Shown here piece after piece: positions 9,124-17,945 of a stretch of DNA of 32,591 nucleotides (position 1 is its first letter; each line of letters opens with the position of its first letter). Location: contig DYLV01000012.1 of NCBI GenBank assembly GCA_020721925.1, positions 1 through 32,591 on the forward strand, given 5' to 3'. Position numbers and translations under genes: made by a program. Source of the DNA: Leptospira biflexa. Its GTDB lineage: Bacteria > Spirochaetota > UBA4802 > JAGODF01. A model generated the notes under the pieces. It searched no databases. It saw only the letters and a program-made list of their open reading frames with translations, and was not told the DNA's origin.

Positions 9124-10083
9124 ATGCGCGTATATGTATTTGGCAGAGAGAATCCTCACCCGGCATTCGCGAAAATAAAAAAGAAGGACGCATCGGTCGA
9201 GTTCATATCCATTGAAATGATGAAAAAGCAGATTTCAGTGCTCCCTGCCGGTTCCATCGTCTATGCCGATCTTTCGGTAGGGAAAGGTACAGATGCGAAT
9301 AAAATAATAAAACTCCTCGAAGGACAAAAGCATATTCTGTGGGGTATCATCGACCCCAAAGGCGCAATCAAAGACCCGGCAGCGCTTTTTCACCGTGGGG
9401 CGGCCGATTATTTAGGCAAAGAAGCCGTAAAGTCCCCTCTCCATGCCTCGCGCCTTCAACGCGTAGCATCGTTTCATACGGTTGAAGTGTCTGAAGAAGC
9501 ATCGACGGAGAGTATGTTATCATACATCCCCTCCGGTAGTGACTGGAGTACCGTGAAGGACGGCAAAGAATACACGTTCTGTCTGATGTATTTCGAACTC
9601 GGCAGACAGGCAGAGCTGAAAAAAAACGCGAGCGACAAACAGATGAAAGAACGGTCGCAGATTGTTCACGACTTTCTTGAAAGAACCGTGGCGCCCCTAA
9701 GCGGTCGCATATGGATTTGGTCGGGCTTCGGAGGCCTGGTACTGATTCCTTTCGACGGGAAAAATTGCGAGGCGGTGCTTACTGCGGTGCGCATGCAAAT
9801 AAACCGCACCATCATCAGCATTGAAGAGTGCAAACTGGGGCTGACTGTATCGTATAGGATTGCGATTCATTTAGGCAACACAATTTATCGTTCCCGCGGG
9901 GAAACCGGTACGATCATTTCCGATTCAATAAATTCTCTCTATCATTTAGGGCAGAAATATGCCAGACCGGGTGATTTGTTGCTCACGGAGGAGATGGAAC
10001 GATTCATTCCCTCCGGCATCAGGGACATGTTTGTCAACACCGGGGTTTATGAAGGAAGGTGTATTTATAAATTTGTGTTGTAA
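9124..10083 (+). CDS. Receiver-like domain fused to a degenerate nucleotide-cyclase-like domain
   Basis: A 319-residue protein translated directly after its upstream partner, with AGGAG inside the end of that gene. Residues 1-110 look like a response-regulator receiver fold: YADLSVG sits where the phosphoacceptor strand is expected (Asp49) and HRGAADYLGK matches the late GAxDYLxKP segment. Residues about 145-315 align with the cyclase-like domain of the preceding protein: GRIWIWSGFGGLV matches its GRIWSWEGDGGLI, and YRIAIHLGN its RMAVHCGN. Both metal-binding Asp are replaced (first by Phe157 in MYFELG, second by Phe202), so it should be catalytically inactive. A role as regulatory partner, perhaps in a heterodimer with the upstream protein, is inferred from homology and coupling. 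Confidence 0.7.
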   Translation: MRVYVFGRENPHPAFAKIKKKDASVEFISIEMMKKQISVLPAGSIVYADLSVGKGTDANKIIKLLEGQKHILWGIIDPKGAIKDPAALFHRGAADYLGKEAVKSPLHASRLQRVASFHTVEVSEEASTESMLSYIPSGSDWSTVKDGKEYTFCLMYFELGRQAELKKNASDKQMKERSQIVHDFLERTVAPLSGRIWIWSGFGGLVLIPFDGKNCEAVLTAVRMQINRTIISIEECKLGLTVSYRIAIHLGNTIYRSRGETGTIISDSINSLYHLGQKYARPGDLLLTEEMERFIPSGIRDMFVNTGVYEGRCIYKFVL

Positions 10084-10127
10084 CTGACGTTGAGTTTTGC
10101 CGCATATTATTTCAACGAGAGGAAACC

Positions 10128-10685
10128 ATGAAATTGAAGGAAGCAATTTTTACCAGAAGAAGCATTCGCCGATTCACGGATGACCTCGTTTCGGATGACG
10201 CAATTCACGAAATGCTCGAAGCCGCGCGGTTTGCACCTTCGTGGGCGAACGTTCAGCCATGGGAATTTATTGTAGTGAGGGATAAGGCGCTTATAGAAAA
10301 AATTACTGAAACTTATTCCCCGAACAATCCTGCCAGGAAATGTTCCCTCTCTTGCTCTGCGCTCATTGTTGTGTGCGCAAAACTGCATCTTTCCGGTTGC
10401 AAAGGAGGTGCACCGGTCACAGGGTTTGACAGCTGGCACATGTTTGATGTGGGGATGGCGGTGCAAAATCTTTGCCTTCGCGCACATGATCTGGGACTTG
10501 GCACGGTGGTGGTAGGATTTATGAACCACGATGAATGCCGCCGCATTCTTGATGTTCCTGAGGGATACGAAGTGGTGGTTGCAATTCCTGTGGGAAAACC
10601 TGCAGTGGCTACGAAGGAAGGCCCTCCCAGAAAACCGCTTCTGGAAATCGTCCATCTAAATAAGTTCGGCGCGAGTATGAGGTAG
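10128..10685 (+). CDS. Nitroreductase family FMN oxidoreductase
   Basis: A 185-residue protein with the N-terminal nitroreductase signature TRRSIRRFTDD, then AARFAPSWANVQPWEFIVV, which forms part of the FMN site, and a C-terminal GLGTVVVGF and VVVAIPVGKPA typical of the family. The length fits a compact nitroreductase. Family members are homodimeric cytosolic flavoproteins using NAD(P)H to reduce nitro groups, quinones or other acceptors; the physiological substrate cannot be deduced. The start is supported by GAGAGG 5 nt upstream. A cysteine cluster near residues 65-85 is unremarkable. It is separated from the cyclase pair by 44 nt and may be read through from it; a hairpin follows the stop. 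Confidence 0.9.
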   Translation: MKLKEAIFTRRSIRRFTDDLVSDDAIHEMLEAARFAPSWANVQPWEFIVVRDKALIEKITETYSPNNPARKCSLSCSALIVVCAKLHLSGCKGGAPVTGFDSWHMFDVGMAVQNLCLRAHDLGLGTVVVGFMNHDECRRILDVPEGYEVVVAIPVGKPAVATKEGPPRKPLLEIVHLNKFGASMR

Positions 10686-10696
10686 AAATGTGCCAG

Positions 10697-10728
10697 AATG
10701 CCCTTGCGAAAAGAGGGGGCATTATCTT
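10697..10728 (+). terminator. Probable terminator after the nitroreductase
   Basis: AATGCCC (10697-10703) pairs with GGGCATT (10717-10723), extendable by two wobble pairs, and is followed by ATCTTT. The ATG within the left arm is in frame with the next gene but is unlikely to be its start. Confidence 0.5.
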
Positions 10729-10742
10729 TAAATGGAGATGCA

Positions 10743-13700
10743 ATGTCTGAGCTGGAAAAAAAACGAGAAGAGGCCTGGTATGATGGCGTGGTTACAGTGC
10801 GCCTGTGTCTGCGGGCATTCGTTTTTGCAATTGCGGTTTTCTTTCCCCTCTGGTCGTATGCGGTTCCAGCGCCTTTCGTGCTGAATGATAATTTCAGCGG
10901 AAAACCTCTTGGATTTCATCTTGAATACTTTATTGATGAAAGTGCGCAACTGGTGCTGAAAGATATTTTGCGGGATGACATCGCCCTTCAATTTCTGCCA
11001 GTAAATAAGGAGTATCCGAGTTTCGGGTATTCGCGTTCGGCATTCTGGCTCAGAATGAAAGTTCACAATCCATCACCGCACATCAGGAAGTGGATACTTG
11101 AGTACAACTATCCCATCATCGACCTGGTTGAAGTATTTTTGCCCGGGCCAGGTGGATACATTCGGCATCAGGGTGGTGACAGTGTGCCTTTTTCATCCAG
11201 AGAGATCAGGTGCCGAAGTATTGCGTTTCCCGTGACTCAGCCTCCCGGCGAATCGTACATTTATCTGCGCGTGAAATCCGGCGGATCCATCACGATTCCC
11301 CTCGAAGCACATGATCCGGAAGATTTCAGCTGGCGCATCCAGTTAGAACTGGCGCTTTTGTTTTTGCACTATGGAATCATGTTTGCGCTTTTTATCTACA
11401 ATCTTTTTATTTTTTTATCGTACCGGGAAAAAAGCTACCTCTTCCTTTCGCTCTTCCTTGGGGCTATTACGTTTTTTTCAATGGCACAAAACGGCATCTC
11501 CTTTCAATTCCTCTGGCCGAACGCCATCCGATGGTCAAATATATCAAACCCTTTTTTCCTTTTTCTTTCCATTGTCTTTTCGATTGCGTTTTCCCGGACT
11601 TTTTTACGGATGAAATCAGAAATTCCGCGAATCGATGCATTCGGGCGATATTTCATGTACCTCAACGCATTGCTTCTTGCGTTCCCCTTTTTTGGGGATT
11701 ATCACATTGCGACTCAGCTTTCGACTGCGTTTGCGGGAATTGCCGTCTTGTTTTTTATCGTAAGTGGTTCTTTTCTGCTGTATCGAAAAGATCGGGCGGC
11801 GATCTTTCTCATGTTTGCATGGTCCGCTTTTATTGTTGGAGCTGCACTCACCGCCCTCCGTGCGTTTGGACTCACAACCAGCGGGATGATATCCATGTGG
11901 GGATATCAGGCGGGTGTGTCTATTATGGCTCTCCTTCTGTCCTTCGGGGTTGCAGACCAGCTGAAGCGCCTTAGAGAGGAGCGAGAAAAAGCCCTTACGG
12001 CGCTGAAGGATTCCGAGGAAAAGTATCGGGCTCTTGTTGAGAATGCACGCGAAGGGATTTTGCTAATCGTCGATGGGGCAGTGAGGTACGCAAACAGGTC
12101 TTTCATTGAGATGACCGGATATTCAGAGAATGAACTGTATTCGCTTAATGTTTTTAAGCAATTATTTCCTCCTCAGATCGACGGAACCAATCCGGTGCAT
12201 TCCAATTATCTCTCAAGGATTAAAGGCAATGCGGCACCGGATCAATATGAAGCGCGCATTAAAAGCAAAGATGGGAGAGATGTGGATGTGTTTATTTCTG
12301 CCGTGGCGATAAGCGTTGAAGGAAAAACCGGTACACTTTCAATCGTCACCAATATCTCAACGCTCAAGAAGGCCGAAAAGACAATTCTTCAGCAGTATGA
12401 AGAAATCCATTCGCAATATGAAGAACTCGAAGCGCTCAACGAAGAATTGGTGAATACGCAAAACGAGCTTCTTGAAGCAAACGACAGCCTGGCAAAGGAG
12501 CGAGAAAAGCTTTCAATCACTCTTCGCTCCATCGCGGATTCTGTGGTGACCACGGATGTTTCCGGTACGATTGCCTATATGAATCCAAGTGCGGAAAAAC
12601 TTATTGGGATTCCTCTGGAAAAAGCCGAGGGCAAATGGTTCCCGCATGTCTTTTCGTTGAAAGGGATTCATTCCGGTGCAGATGTTGCCGACCCGGTGCG
12701 TAAAATCATTGCCGATGGACATCTTGAAAACACTGAAATATTGCTCAACGTGCCAGGGAAGGATCCGATTGTGGTGGAGCTTAGCGGCGCGACCCTGAAG
12801 AATAAATCCGGGAACATCACCGGGACGGTTATGGCGCTTCGCGACATTACGGCACGACAAAAGTTAGAACAGGAAATCAGTAAAATAAACCGCCTCGAAT
12901 CCCTCGGAGTGCTTGCAGGAGGCATTGCCCATGACTTTAACAATCTTCTTACCGCGATACTTGCCAATGCGTCGTTGCTGAAGACGAGGAAAACAATTGA
13001 TGAAAAGTTCAATCGAATGATATCGATGATCGAAAAAGCCGGAGAGAGGGCTGCCAATCTGACGCGGCAGCTTTTAACTTTCGCACGGGGAGGAGATCCT
13101 GTTAAGAAATCCGCTTCGATTATGGCATTACTTCGGGAAAGCATCGAGCTGACGCAGACGGGTTCGAATTGCCTTTGCGAGATCGTCACTGTAACACCCG
13201 AGGCGGAACTCTGGCCCCTTAGAATAGATCCGGGGCAGATTTCGCAGGTGTTCAATAATTTACTCATAAACGCAATCCAGGCAATGCCGTCGGGGGGGAA
13301 AATTACGGTGATGATTTCAAATTCAAACGCCCCGGAAGGTCTGCTGCTCAAGGATGGCCGCTATGTCAGAGTTGATTTTATTGATGAGGGCGAAGGAATT
13401 CCGCTGGAAAATATCGGCAAAATTTTTGATCCTTATTTTACCACAAAGGATCGAGGCTATGGCCTGGGGCTTGCCACCTGCTATTCTATCATTAAAAAAC
13501 ATGATGGCTACATTCACGTCCAGTCAAGACCTGGAAGCGGAAGTACTTTTACGGTCTATCTTCCCTCATGTGCTGTGGCGGAGAAAGATGAGGTACAAAA
13601 AAAATCAAATACATCGGGCGTACAAAAATACCGTGTGCTTCTTATGGATGATGAGGAGTATGTCCTTCAATCGCTTTCATCGATACTTGAGTCTTTTGGA

Positions 13701-14012
13701 CATGAGTGCGATACCGCGCGTGACGGCCGGGAAGCAATTGAAAAATTCAAAGCAGCATTGCGGGCAGGAAAACCGTTTGATATTGTCATTATGGATCTCA
13801 CCGTCCCTGGCGGCATGGGAGGAAAAGATGCGGCGGTAGAATTCGGCACAATGAAGCCCCGCCCGGTGCTCATCGTTTCAAGCGGATATTCCAGCGATCC
13901 TGTTTTAGCCCGCCCCGCGGATTATGGCTTCGACGGAGTCATTTTGAAGCCCTATTCAAGTGATGATGTGATAATGGCGATTGAAACGGTGATGGCGGGA
14001 AAAATGAAATGA
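10743..14012 (+). CDS. 7TMR-DISM hybrid sensor histidine kinase with two PAS domains and receiver
   Basis: A 1089-residue inner-membrane sensor. I start at 10743 because GGAGA lies 5 nt upstream; an in-frame ATG at 10698 is buried in a hairpin and lacks a ribosome-binding site. Order: signal/anchor helix 21-43, periplasmic 7TMR-DISMED2-type domain about 45-195 (SAFWLRMKVHNPS is characteristic), seven membrane helices about 200-405, PAS about 425-545, coiled coil, PAS about 595-712, HisKA with phosphoacceptor His730 in GGIAHDFNNLL, HATPase with NNLLINAIQAMP and GYGLGLATCYS, then a receiver with Asp1018 in IMDLTVPGGMGG. All catalytic residues are present. DISM periplasmic domains are thought to bind carbohydrate-like or other small ligands. 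The fused receiver suggests onward relay to an Hpt protein elsewhere or internal regulation; no separate output regulator is adjacent. Confidence 0.93.
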   Translation: MSELEKKREEAWYDGVVTVRLCLRAFVFAIAVFFPLWSYAVPAPFVLNDNFSGKPLGFHLEYFIDESAQLVLKDILRDDIALQFLPVNKEYPSFGYSRSAFWLRMKVHNPSPHIRKWILEYNYPIIDLVEVFLPGPGGYIRHQGGDSVPFSSREIRCRSIAFPVTQPPGESYIYLRVKSGGSITIPLEAHDPEDFSWRIQLELALLFLHYGIMFALFIYNLFIFLSYREKSYLFLSLFLGAITFFSMAQNGISFQFLWPNAIRWSNISNPFFLFLSIVFSIAFSRTFLRMKSEIPRIDAFGRYFMYLNALLLAFPFFGDYHIATQLSTAFAGIAVLFFIVSGSFLLYRKDRAAIFLMFAWSAFIVGAALTALRAFGLTTSGMISMWGYQAGVSIMALLLSFGVADQLKRLREEREKALTALKDSEEKYRALVENAREGILLIVDGAVRYANRSFIEMTGYSENELYSLNVFKQLFPPQIDGTNPVHSNYLSRIKGNAAPDQYEARIKSKDGRDVDVFISAVAISVEGKTGTLSIVTNISTLKKAEKTILQQYEEIHSQYEELEALNEELVNTQNELLEANDSLAKEREKLSITLRSIADSVVTTDVSGTIAYMNPSAEKLIGIPLEKAEGKWFPHVFSLKGIHSGADVADPVRKIIADGHLENTEILLNVPGKDPIVVELSGATLKNKSGNITGTVMALRDITARQKLEQEISKINRLESLGVLAGGIAHDFNNLLTAILANASLLKTRKTIDEKFNRMISMIEKAGERAANLTRQLLTFARGGDPVKKSASIMALLRESIELTQTGSNCLCEIVTVTPEAELWPLRIDPGQISQVFNNLLINAIQAMPSGGKITVMISNSNAPEGLLLKDGRYVRVDFIDEGEGIPLENIGKIFDPYFTTKDRGYGLGLATCYSIIKKHDGYIHVQSRPGSGSTFTVYLPSCAVAEKDEVQKKSNTSGVQKYRVLLMDDEEYVLQSLSSILESFGHECDTARDGREAIEKFKAALRAGKPFDIVIMDLTVPGGMGGKDAAVEFGTMKPRPVLIVSSGYSSDPVLARPADYGFDGVILKPYSSDDVIMAIETVMAGKMK

Positions 14013-14027
14013 CACATGTAGCGGCAA

Positions 14028-14056
14028 TCCCTTTCTGCATCCCGATGCGGAAGGGA
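14028..14056. repeat. Stable intercistronic hairpin
   Basis: TCCCTTTC-T-GCAT pairs with ATGC-GGAAGGGA around a CCCG loop (8 plus 4 bp with a single bulged T). No T-run follows on either strand, so it is more likely an mRNA-processing or stability element between the histidine kinase gene and the small secreted-protein gene than a terminator. Confidence 0.55.
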
Positions 14057-14096
14057 AGAAGAATAACGTGAATCTATTAAATACCCGGAGGAATAT

Positions 14097-14483
14097 ATGC
14101 GCCTAATCACCTGCATTCTGGCAATTTTGTTTACGTCGCTCTGTCTTTTCGCTGAGCGACCATCGCTTGTCGCCATTCATGCGGAAATTTTAGATCTGGC
14201 AGGAAAGCGCCATGAACTTACCGGTAAAAACCTCGAAATACGCGCCCGGATGCTGAAAATAATCAAACAGTACGAGAATGCCGTGGAAGATGCGCAAAAA
14301 GAAATGAAAGATAAACTGCATCCCTTGCGTGAAGAACTTCGGCGTAACCAGCAGGAAATACGCACACTTTCGCGGGCGATTCAGGAAAAACGAAAGGTTC
14401 TGGCCGGGCTTATGAAAATGAAAAGAATGCACCGCAAGGATAAAAAGTCAGAACCGATAGAAGACATATCGAATGTGGATTGA
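14097..14483 (+). CDS. Small secreted coiled-coil protein
   Basis: A 128-residue protein starting 4 nt after a strong GGAGGA site. Residues 1-19 form a signal peptide (MRLITCILAILFTSLCLFA, cleavage before E). The mature part is almost entirely charged heptad-type helix (for example REELRRNQQEIRTLSRAIQ) ending in a Lys-rich tail, KMKRMHRKDKK. No Cys lipobox is seen, so it is probably periplasmic rather than a lipoprotein. It is 84 nt downstream of the hybrid kinase and may be cotranscribed with it; its stop codon abuts that of the convergent phosphatase gene within the palindrome TGATCA. I do not recognise the family; periplasmic chaperone-like or envelope-spacing roles are only guesses. Confidence 0.75.
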   Translation: MRLITCILAILFTSLCLFAERPSLVAIHAEILDLAGKRHELTGKNLEIRARMLKIIKQYENAVEDAQKEMKDKLHPLREELRRNQQEIRTLSRAIQEKRKVLAGLMKMKRMHRKDKKSEPIEDISNVD

Positions 14484-17348
14484 TCACAGCACTTCAAGAC
14501 CGATGAGGACAATATCGTCATCAATATCCGCACCTTTCCGGAAGGCATCCGCTGCGTGCATTATGGTATCGAGTGTATCTTTGAGATCGTGTTGTACGCA
14601 CTCTTCAATTAGATGAACAAGCTCGTTAAACCCAATCATCTGTTTTTCAGGATTGGTCATTTCCGGCAGACCATCGGTATATAGAAAAATCCGGTCGCCC
14701 GGCCGCATTGTGATGGAAATTTCTTCGTAGCTTGCTTGATCGAATTTCCCCAGGATTGTTCCCCTGCAGCGGAGCATTTCAACTTTGCTGGCGGATTGCC
14801 ACTGAATAATTGGATTGGGATGTCCGCCTTTAGAAAAGGTGAACTGCACTGAGCCATCGGGATATGGTGGTGAAAAGTATCCGTAAATAGCGGTAACAAA
14901 ATAATGCGGCATTGTTTCAATAAGTTCACGATTGAGGTATTCGATGAATTCTTTGGGGCTCTGTCCGAATCGGCGGCAGGCGCGGTCTGCCGTGGCTTTT
15001 AAAAGTGAAAGGAAAAGCGCAGCTGAAACCCCGTGCCCGGATACATCACCGATGAAAACGCCGAGTCCTCCTTCTTTTAGTGGAGTGAATGAAAAATAAT
15101 CGCCACCCACTGCATCCACTGAGAAGTTTTTGTATTCTATGCGAATATTATCAGTATGCGGAATTGCATTCGGCAAAAGCGCTCGCTGGATGATCTGTGC
15201 GTTTTTAAGATCTTTTTCGATTATTTCGGTGCGTTTTCGAAGCATCTCTTCGCTCAGGCGAAGCGATTCTTCGGCGATTTTGCGATTGTGGGTTTCCATT
15301 GCCAGGGAGGCAAAATCCGCAAGCGAGGCAGCGAATTGCTTCTCTTCACTAGTCCATAAACCGGAGTGTTCTTTCTCTTCTATTGCAATCATTCCGATCG
15401 TATTCCCTCCAAGGCGGAATGATACAAGTAAAAGAGAGTGGATTGTATCTCTCGATGAAAACGACTGAAGAAAACGGGAAAACGCCTCTTCGCCGGCTCT
15501 TTCCTGAAAATCTATTATCCTCAGTATGTCTAAAGCTTTGAGTACATCCATATGCGGTGAGAAATCGAGGACGGTTCCTTCAAAATGAGCTCTGGTGGGG
15601 GCGTCGAATACATCATAACAGCGTGCAATATTACCGCCCTCTTGTTCAAAAAGCCAGATACTGCTTCTGAGTGCATTGAGATTGTGGCATGCAACCAGAT
15701 TGATGGTCATAAACGCTGCGCGCACATCTCCGCGGTAGAGCGATTCGTTTCTGGCAAGTTCTGCAAGGGCCATCTGCTGAAGACGAAGGCGCATTTCGTT
15801 TTCGCGAAGTTTTTCTTCTTTAATTTTTCGTTCGGTTACATCGCGGGAGATCGTGACGACGCGCTCTCTTCCATCGGAGAGCCTGAAAGTTCTCGAAGCG
15901 CAGTCGAGCCAGCGCCATTGCCCGGATTTGTTTCGAAAACGAAGCGTAAAATCCTGCACGCACTCACGCCAGACTCTCTCCGCTTCATTCTGATCTTGGG
16001 GATGGACGAACTCAGTAAATTGGCGGCCTACGAGTTCTCCGGCAGTATATCCTAAAATTTCCTGTACGTTTGAGCTGACGTATGTGTACCGCGCCTCCAT
16101 GTCCACTTCGCTGATGATGTCGGAGCTGTTTTCCGTGAGCGTTCTGTAGCGCTCTTCGCTCTGTTTGAGACGATCTTCAAATGCTTTTTGCTTGCTTATG
16201 TTTCTGGCAATTCCAATAAACTCCATTATCTTCCCGTCTTCGACAATAAGCTGAAGTGTCTGGCCAAACCAGATAGTTTCGCTGCCGACCTGTACTGGAA
16301 ATTCATAATAGGTCATTGGCGCCTGCTTAAGATACTGGCGAAGATAGTAGTATCCCACGTGTTTTCTGTAGCGGGGATGAATAATTTCGAGACAGTGTTT
16401 TCCAATAATCTGTGAGGGAACTATTTTCAATGTGTGGAGCGTCGCGGGGTTCACAAAGGTGATGCGGGCCTGACTGTCGGCAAACCAGATGATGTCTGCA
16501 GCGGTGTTGACAAATTTGCGGAGACGCTCTTCGCTCTGGCGAAGTTTCCGCTCGAATTCCTTTCGCTCGGTAATGTCCCGGACGATACCGCGGAACCCGC
16601 TCGCTTTTTCGCCTTGCTGAAAAATTAGTGATATTGAGGTTTCCACGAAATGGCGGGTGCCATCGGCCGAAATTATCTCCCAGTCAAATGCTTTTTCGGA
16701 GACTCCGGTGCGGAAGACGCGGTTGAATGTTTTGAAAACCTTCTGTGCGTTTTCCTGATCCATGAATTCACGATAATTCATGCCATGCATTCGTTCAGCG
16801 CTGTGTCCGATGATTTTCTGCAAAGCTTTGTTAAAAAAAATCAGATTCCCGGCAAGATCAACTTCATAAAAGCCGTCCTCGATGGTATGGATTATCTGGC
16901 GATAACGTTCCTCGCTTTCAATGAGCGCGCTTACGGCCAGCATGCGTTCTTTTTTTTCTTCGTTGAGAATTTTCGCTTTGCTGATATCATGGGCGATGAC
17001 AGCGACGAATGCTTTTCCGTTTTTACCGGAAAGCATCTTTATGGAAAGATTAATCTGTACTGTAGCATCGAAAGTGAAAAGGAGTGTGTCGATGGCGTTT
17101 AAATCGAAATTTTCACCGGTTATCTTGCGTGGAAGAGTGGGGAATTGATAAATTTTGCTGCTGAGAACATCGGAAATGGTTTTTCCTGTGAGAGAATTTC
17201 GTGCAGCGCCGAGCATTCGTTCCGCTGCAAGATTGGCAAAAAGAATTTTTGTATCGCTGTCTGCGACTATCACCATTTCAGGTACAAGATGAAGGATTTC
17301 AGTCATCACGCCGGCGATTTTATTTTTTAAAAACATTGAATCAAACAT
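14484..17348 (-). CDS. Four-PAS/GAF sensor SpoIIE-type (RsbU-like) Ser/Thr phosphatase
   Basis: A 954-residue soluble sensor phosphatase. Four PAS domains occupy about 18-130, 143-262, 268-388 and 395-512, linked by repeated SEERYR-type helices; a GAF domain follows at about 535-690 and a coiled-coil linker at about 695-725. The C-terminal PP2C/SpoIIE domain keeps the metal-binding Asp of AVGGDYF (Asp750) and IGDVSGHG (Asp768), the YTDGLPE loop and the terminal DIDDDIVL (from residue 941). Proteins of this type dephosphorylate anti-sigma-factor antagonists in partner-switching pathways; no STAS or RsbW partner is nearby, so the target is elsewhere. No membrane segment is evident. The start is uncertain: ATG at 17348 has no clear ribosome-binding site and a second ATG lies four codons later. 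It converges on the upstream sensor operon. Confidence 0.9.
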   Translation of the reverse strand: MFDSMFLKNKIAGVMTEILHLVPEMVIVADSDTKILFANLAAERMLGAARNSLTGKTISDVLSSKIYQFPTLPRKITGENFDLNAIDTLLFTFDATVQINLSIKMLSGKNGKAFVAVIAHDISKAKILNEEKKERMLAVSALIESEERYRQIIHTIEDGFYEVDLAGNLIFFNKALQKIIGHSAERMHGMNYREFMDQENAQKVFKTFNRVFRTGVSEKAFDWEIISADGTRHFVETSISLIFQQGEKASGFRGIVRDITERKEFERKLRQSEERLRKFVNTAADIIWFADSQARITFVNPATLHTLKIVPSQIIGKHCLEIIHPRYRKHVGYYYLRQYLKQAPMTYYEFPVQVGSETIWFGQTLQLIVEDGKIMEFIGIARNISKQKAFEDRLKQSEERYRTLTENSSDIISEVDMEARYTYVSSNVQEILGYTAGELVGRQFTEFVHPQDQNEAERVWRECVQDFTLRFRNKSGQWRWLDCASRTFRLSDGRERVVTISRDVTERKIKEEKLRENEMRLRLQQMALAELARNESLYRGDVRAAFMTINLVACHNLNALRSSIWLFEQEGGNIARCYDVFDAPTRAHFEGTVLDFSPHMDVLKALDILRIIDFQERAGEEAFSRFLQSFSSRDTIHSLLLVSFRLGGNTIGMIAIEEKEHSGLWTSEEKQFAASLADFASLAMETHNRKIAEESLRLSEEMLRKRTEIIEKDLKNAQIIQRALLPNAIPHTDNIRIEYKNFSVDAVGGDYFSFTPLKEGGLGVFIGDVSGHGVSAALFLSLLKATADRACRRFGQSPKEFIEYLNRELIETMPHYFVTAIYGYFSPPYPDGSVQFTFSKGGHPNPIIQWQSASKVEMLRCRGTILGKFDQASYEEISITMRPGDRIFLYTDGLPEMTNPEKQMIGFNELVHLIEECVQHDLKDTLDTIMHAADAFRKGADIDDDIVLIGLEVL

Positions 17349-17720
17349 AATGCGCCAAATTGAGATCCTTTATTCAATTCGGTAGTAGCACCAGGTTATT
17401 TCTGGATACGCATGGGCATCGAGTGTAAATGCCATACGTGTAAAGAACTGCTGAAAGATATTATTATATCGCATGTCGTTGAGAATGCAAGAAAATTATT
17501 TAGAGTGCGGAGAGATTATTGATATGAAAAGAGCTCATGGAATATTATTGAATAGAATTTTTTATGTATGCATAACTTTGTAAAACGTGTTATGAATATT
17601 CCTATTATAAATTTCCATCAATAAGAGATGCTGCAGCGCTTTATGATTTTGATCGCAAGCCTTCCTCGTTGAGTTAAACACCTAACTTTATGCTTTCCGG
17701 CCGAGAATTAAGAAAATCGT
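17349..17720. other. Non-coding gap upstream of the SpoIIE phosphatase
   Basis: No convincing frame on either strand. It should hold the minus-strand promoter of the phosphatase gene, but I see no consensus pair I would assign. The segment is AT-rich around 17500-17620. Confidence 0.4.
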
Positions 17721-17907
17721 CAGATGCAGTGCAAGTTGTCATCTGGTCATGCGGTCGCATGATGGCCTCTCGCTTATATGAGAGGGACTATATACTCCTT
17801 CAGAAAAAAATAATTATTGATGAAAAAAGGCTACTTTTGTAGTTTGGACAATCATTTTCGGTGGTGCTCATTTCTCCTTTTTGCAAAGCACATGCCTTCG
17901 GCATGTG
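17721..17907 (+). promoter_or_regulatory. Hairpin-rich leader upstream of the cytidylate-kinase-like gene
   Basis: Four inverted repeats occur in order: CAGATG/CATCTG (17721-17726 with 17740-17745), TCATGCG/CGCATGA around GT (17747-17762), CCTCTC/GAGAGG (17766-17785) and CACATGC/GCATGTG with a 5-nt CTTCG loop (17889-17907). The last ends 26 nt before the ribosome-binding site at 17934. The stems have unrelated sequences, so this is not a repeat array. It may be a structured 5' leader or a small RNA; I cannot match it to a known riboswitch. Confidence 0.4.
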
Positions 17908-17945
17908 ATCATCGATACACTCAAATCCTGGCAAGGAGCGCATGT

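Noticed and set aside
17721..17785. Closely spaced inverted repeats that at first look like a CRISPR fragment.
   Set aside because: The stems differ in sequence and spacing; there are no direct repeats or uniform spacers.
17817..17945. N-terminal extension of the cytidylate-kinase-like gene.
   Set aside because: It contains a stable hairpin at 17889-17907 and no ribosome-binding site, whereas the ATG at 17946 has AGGAG 7 nt upstream.
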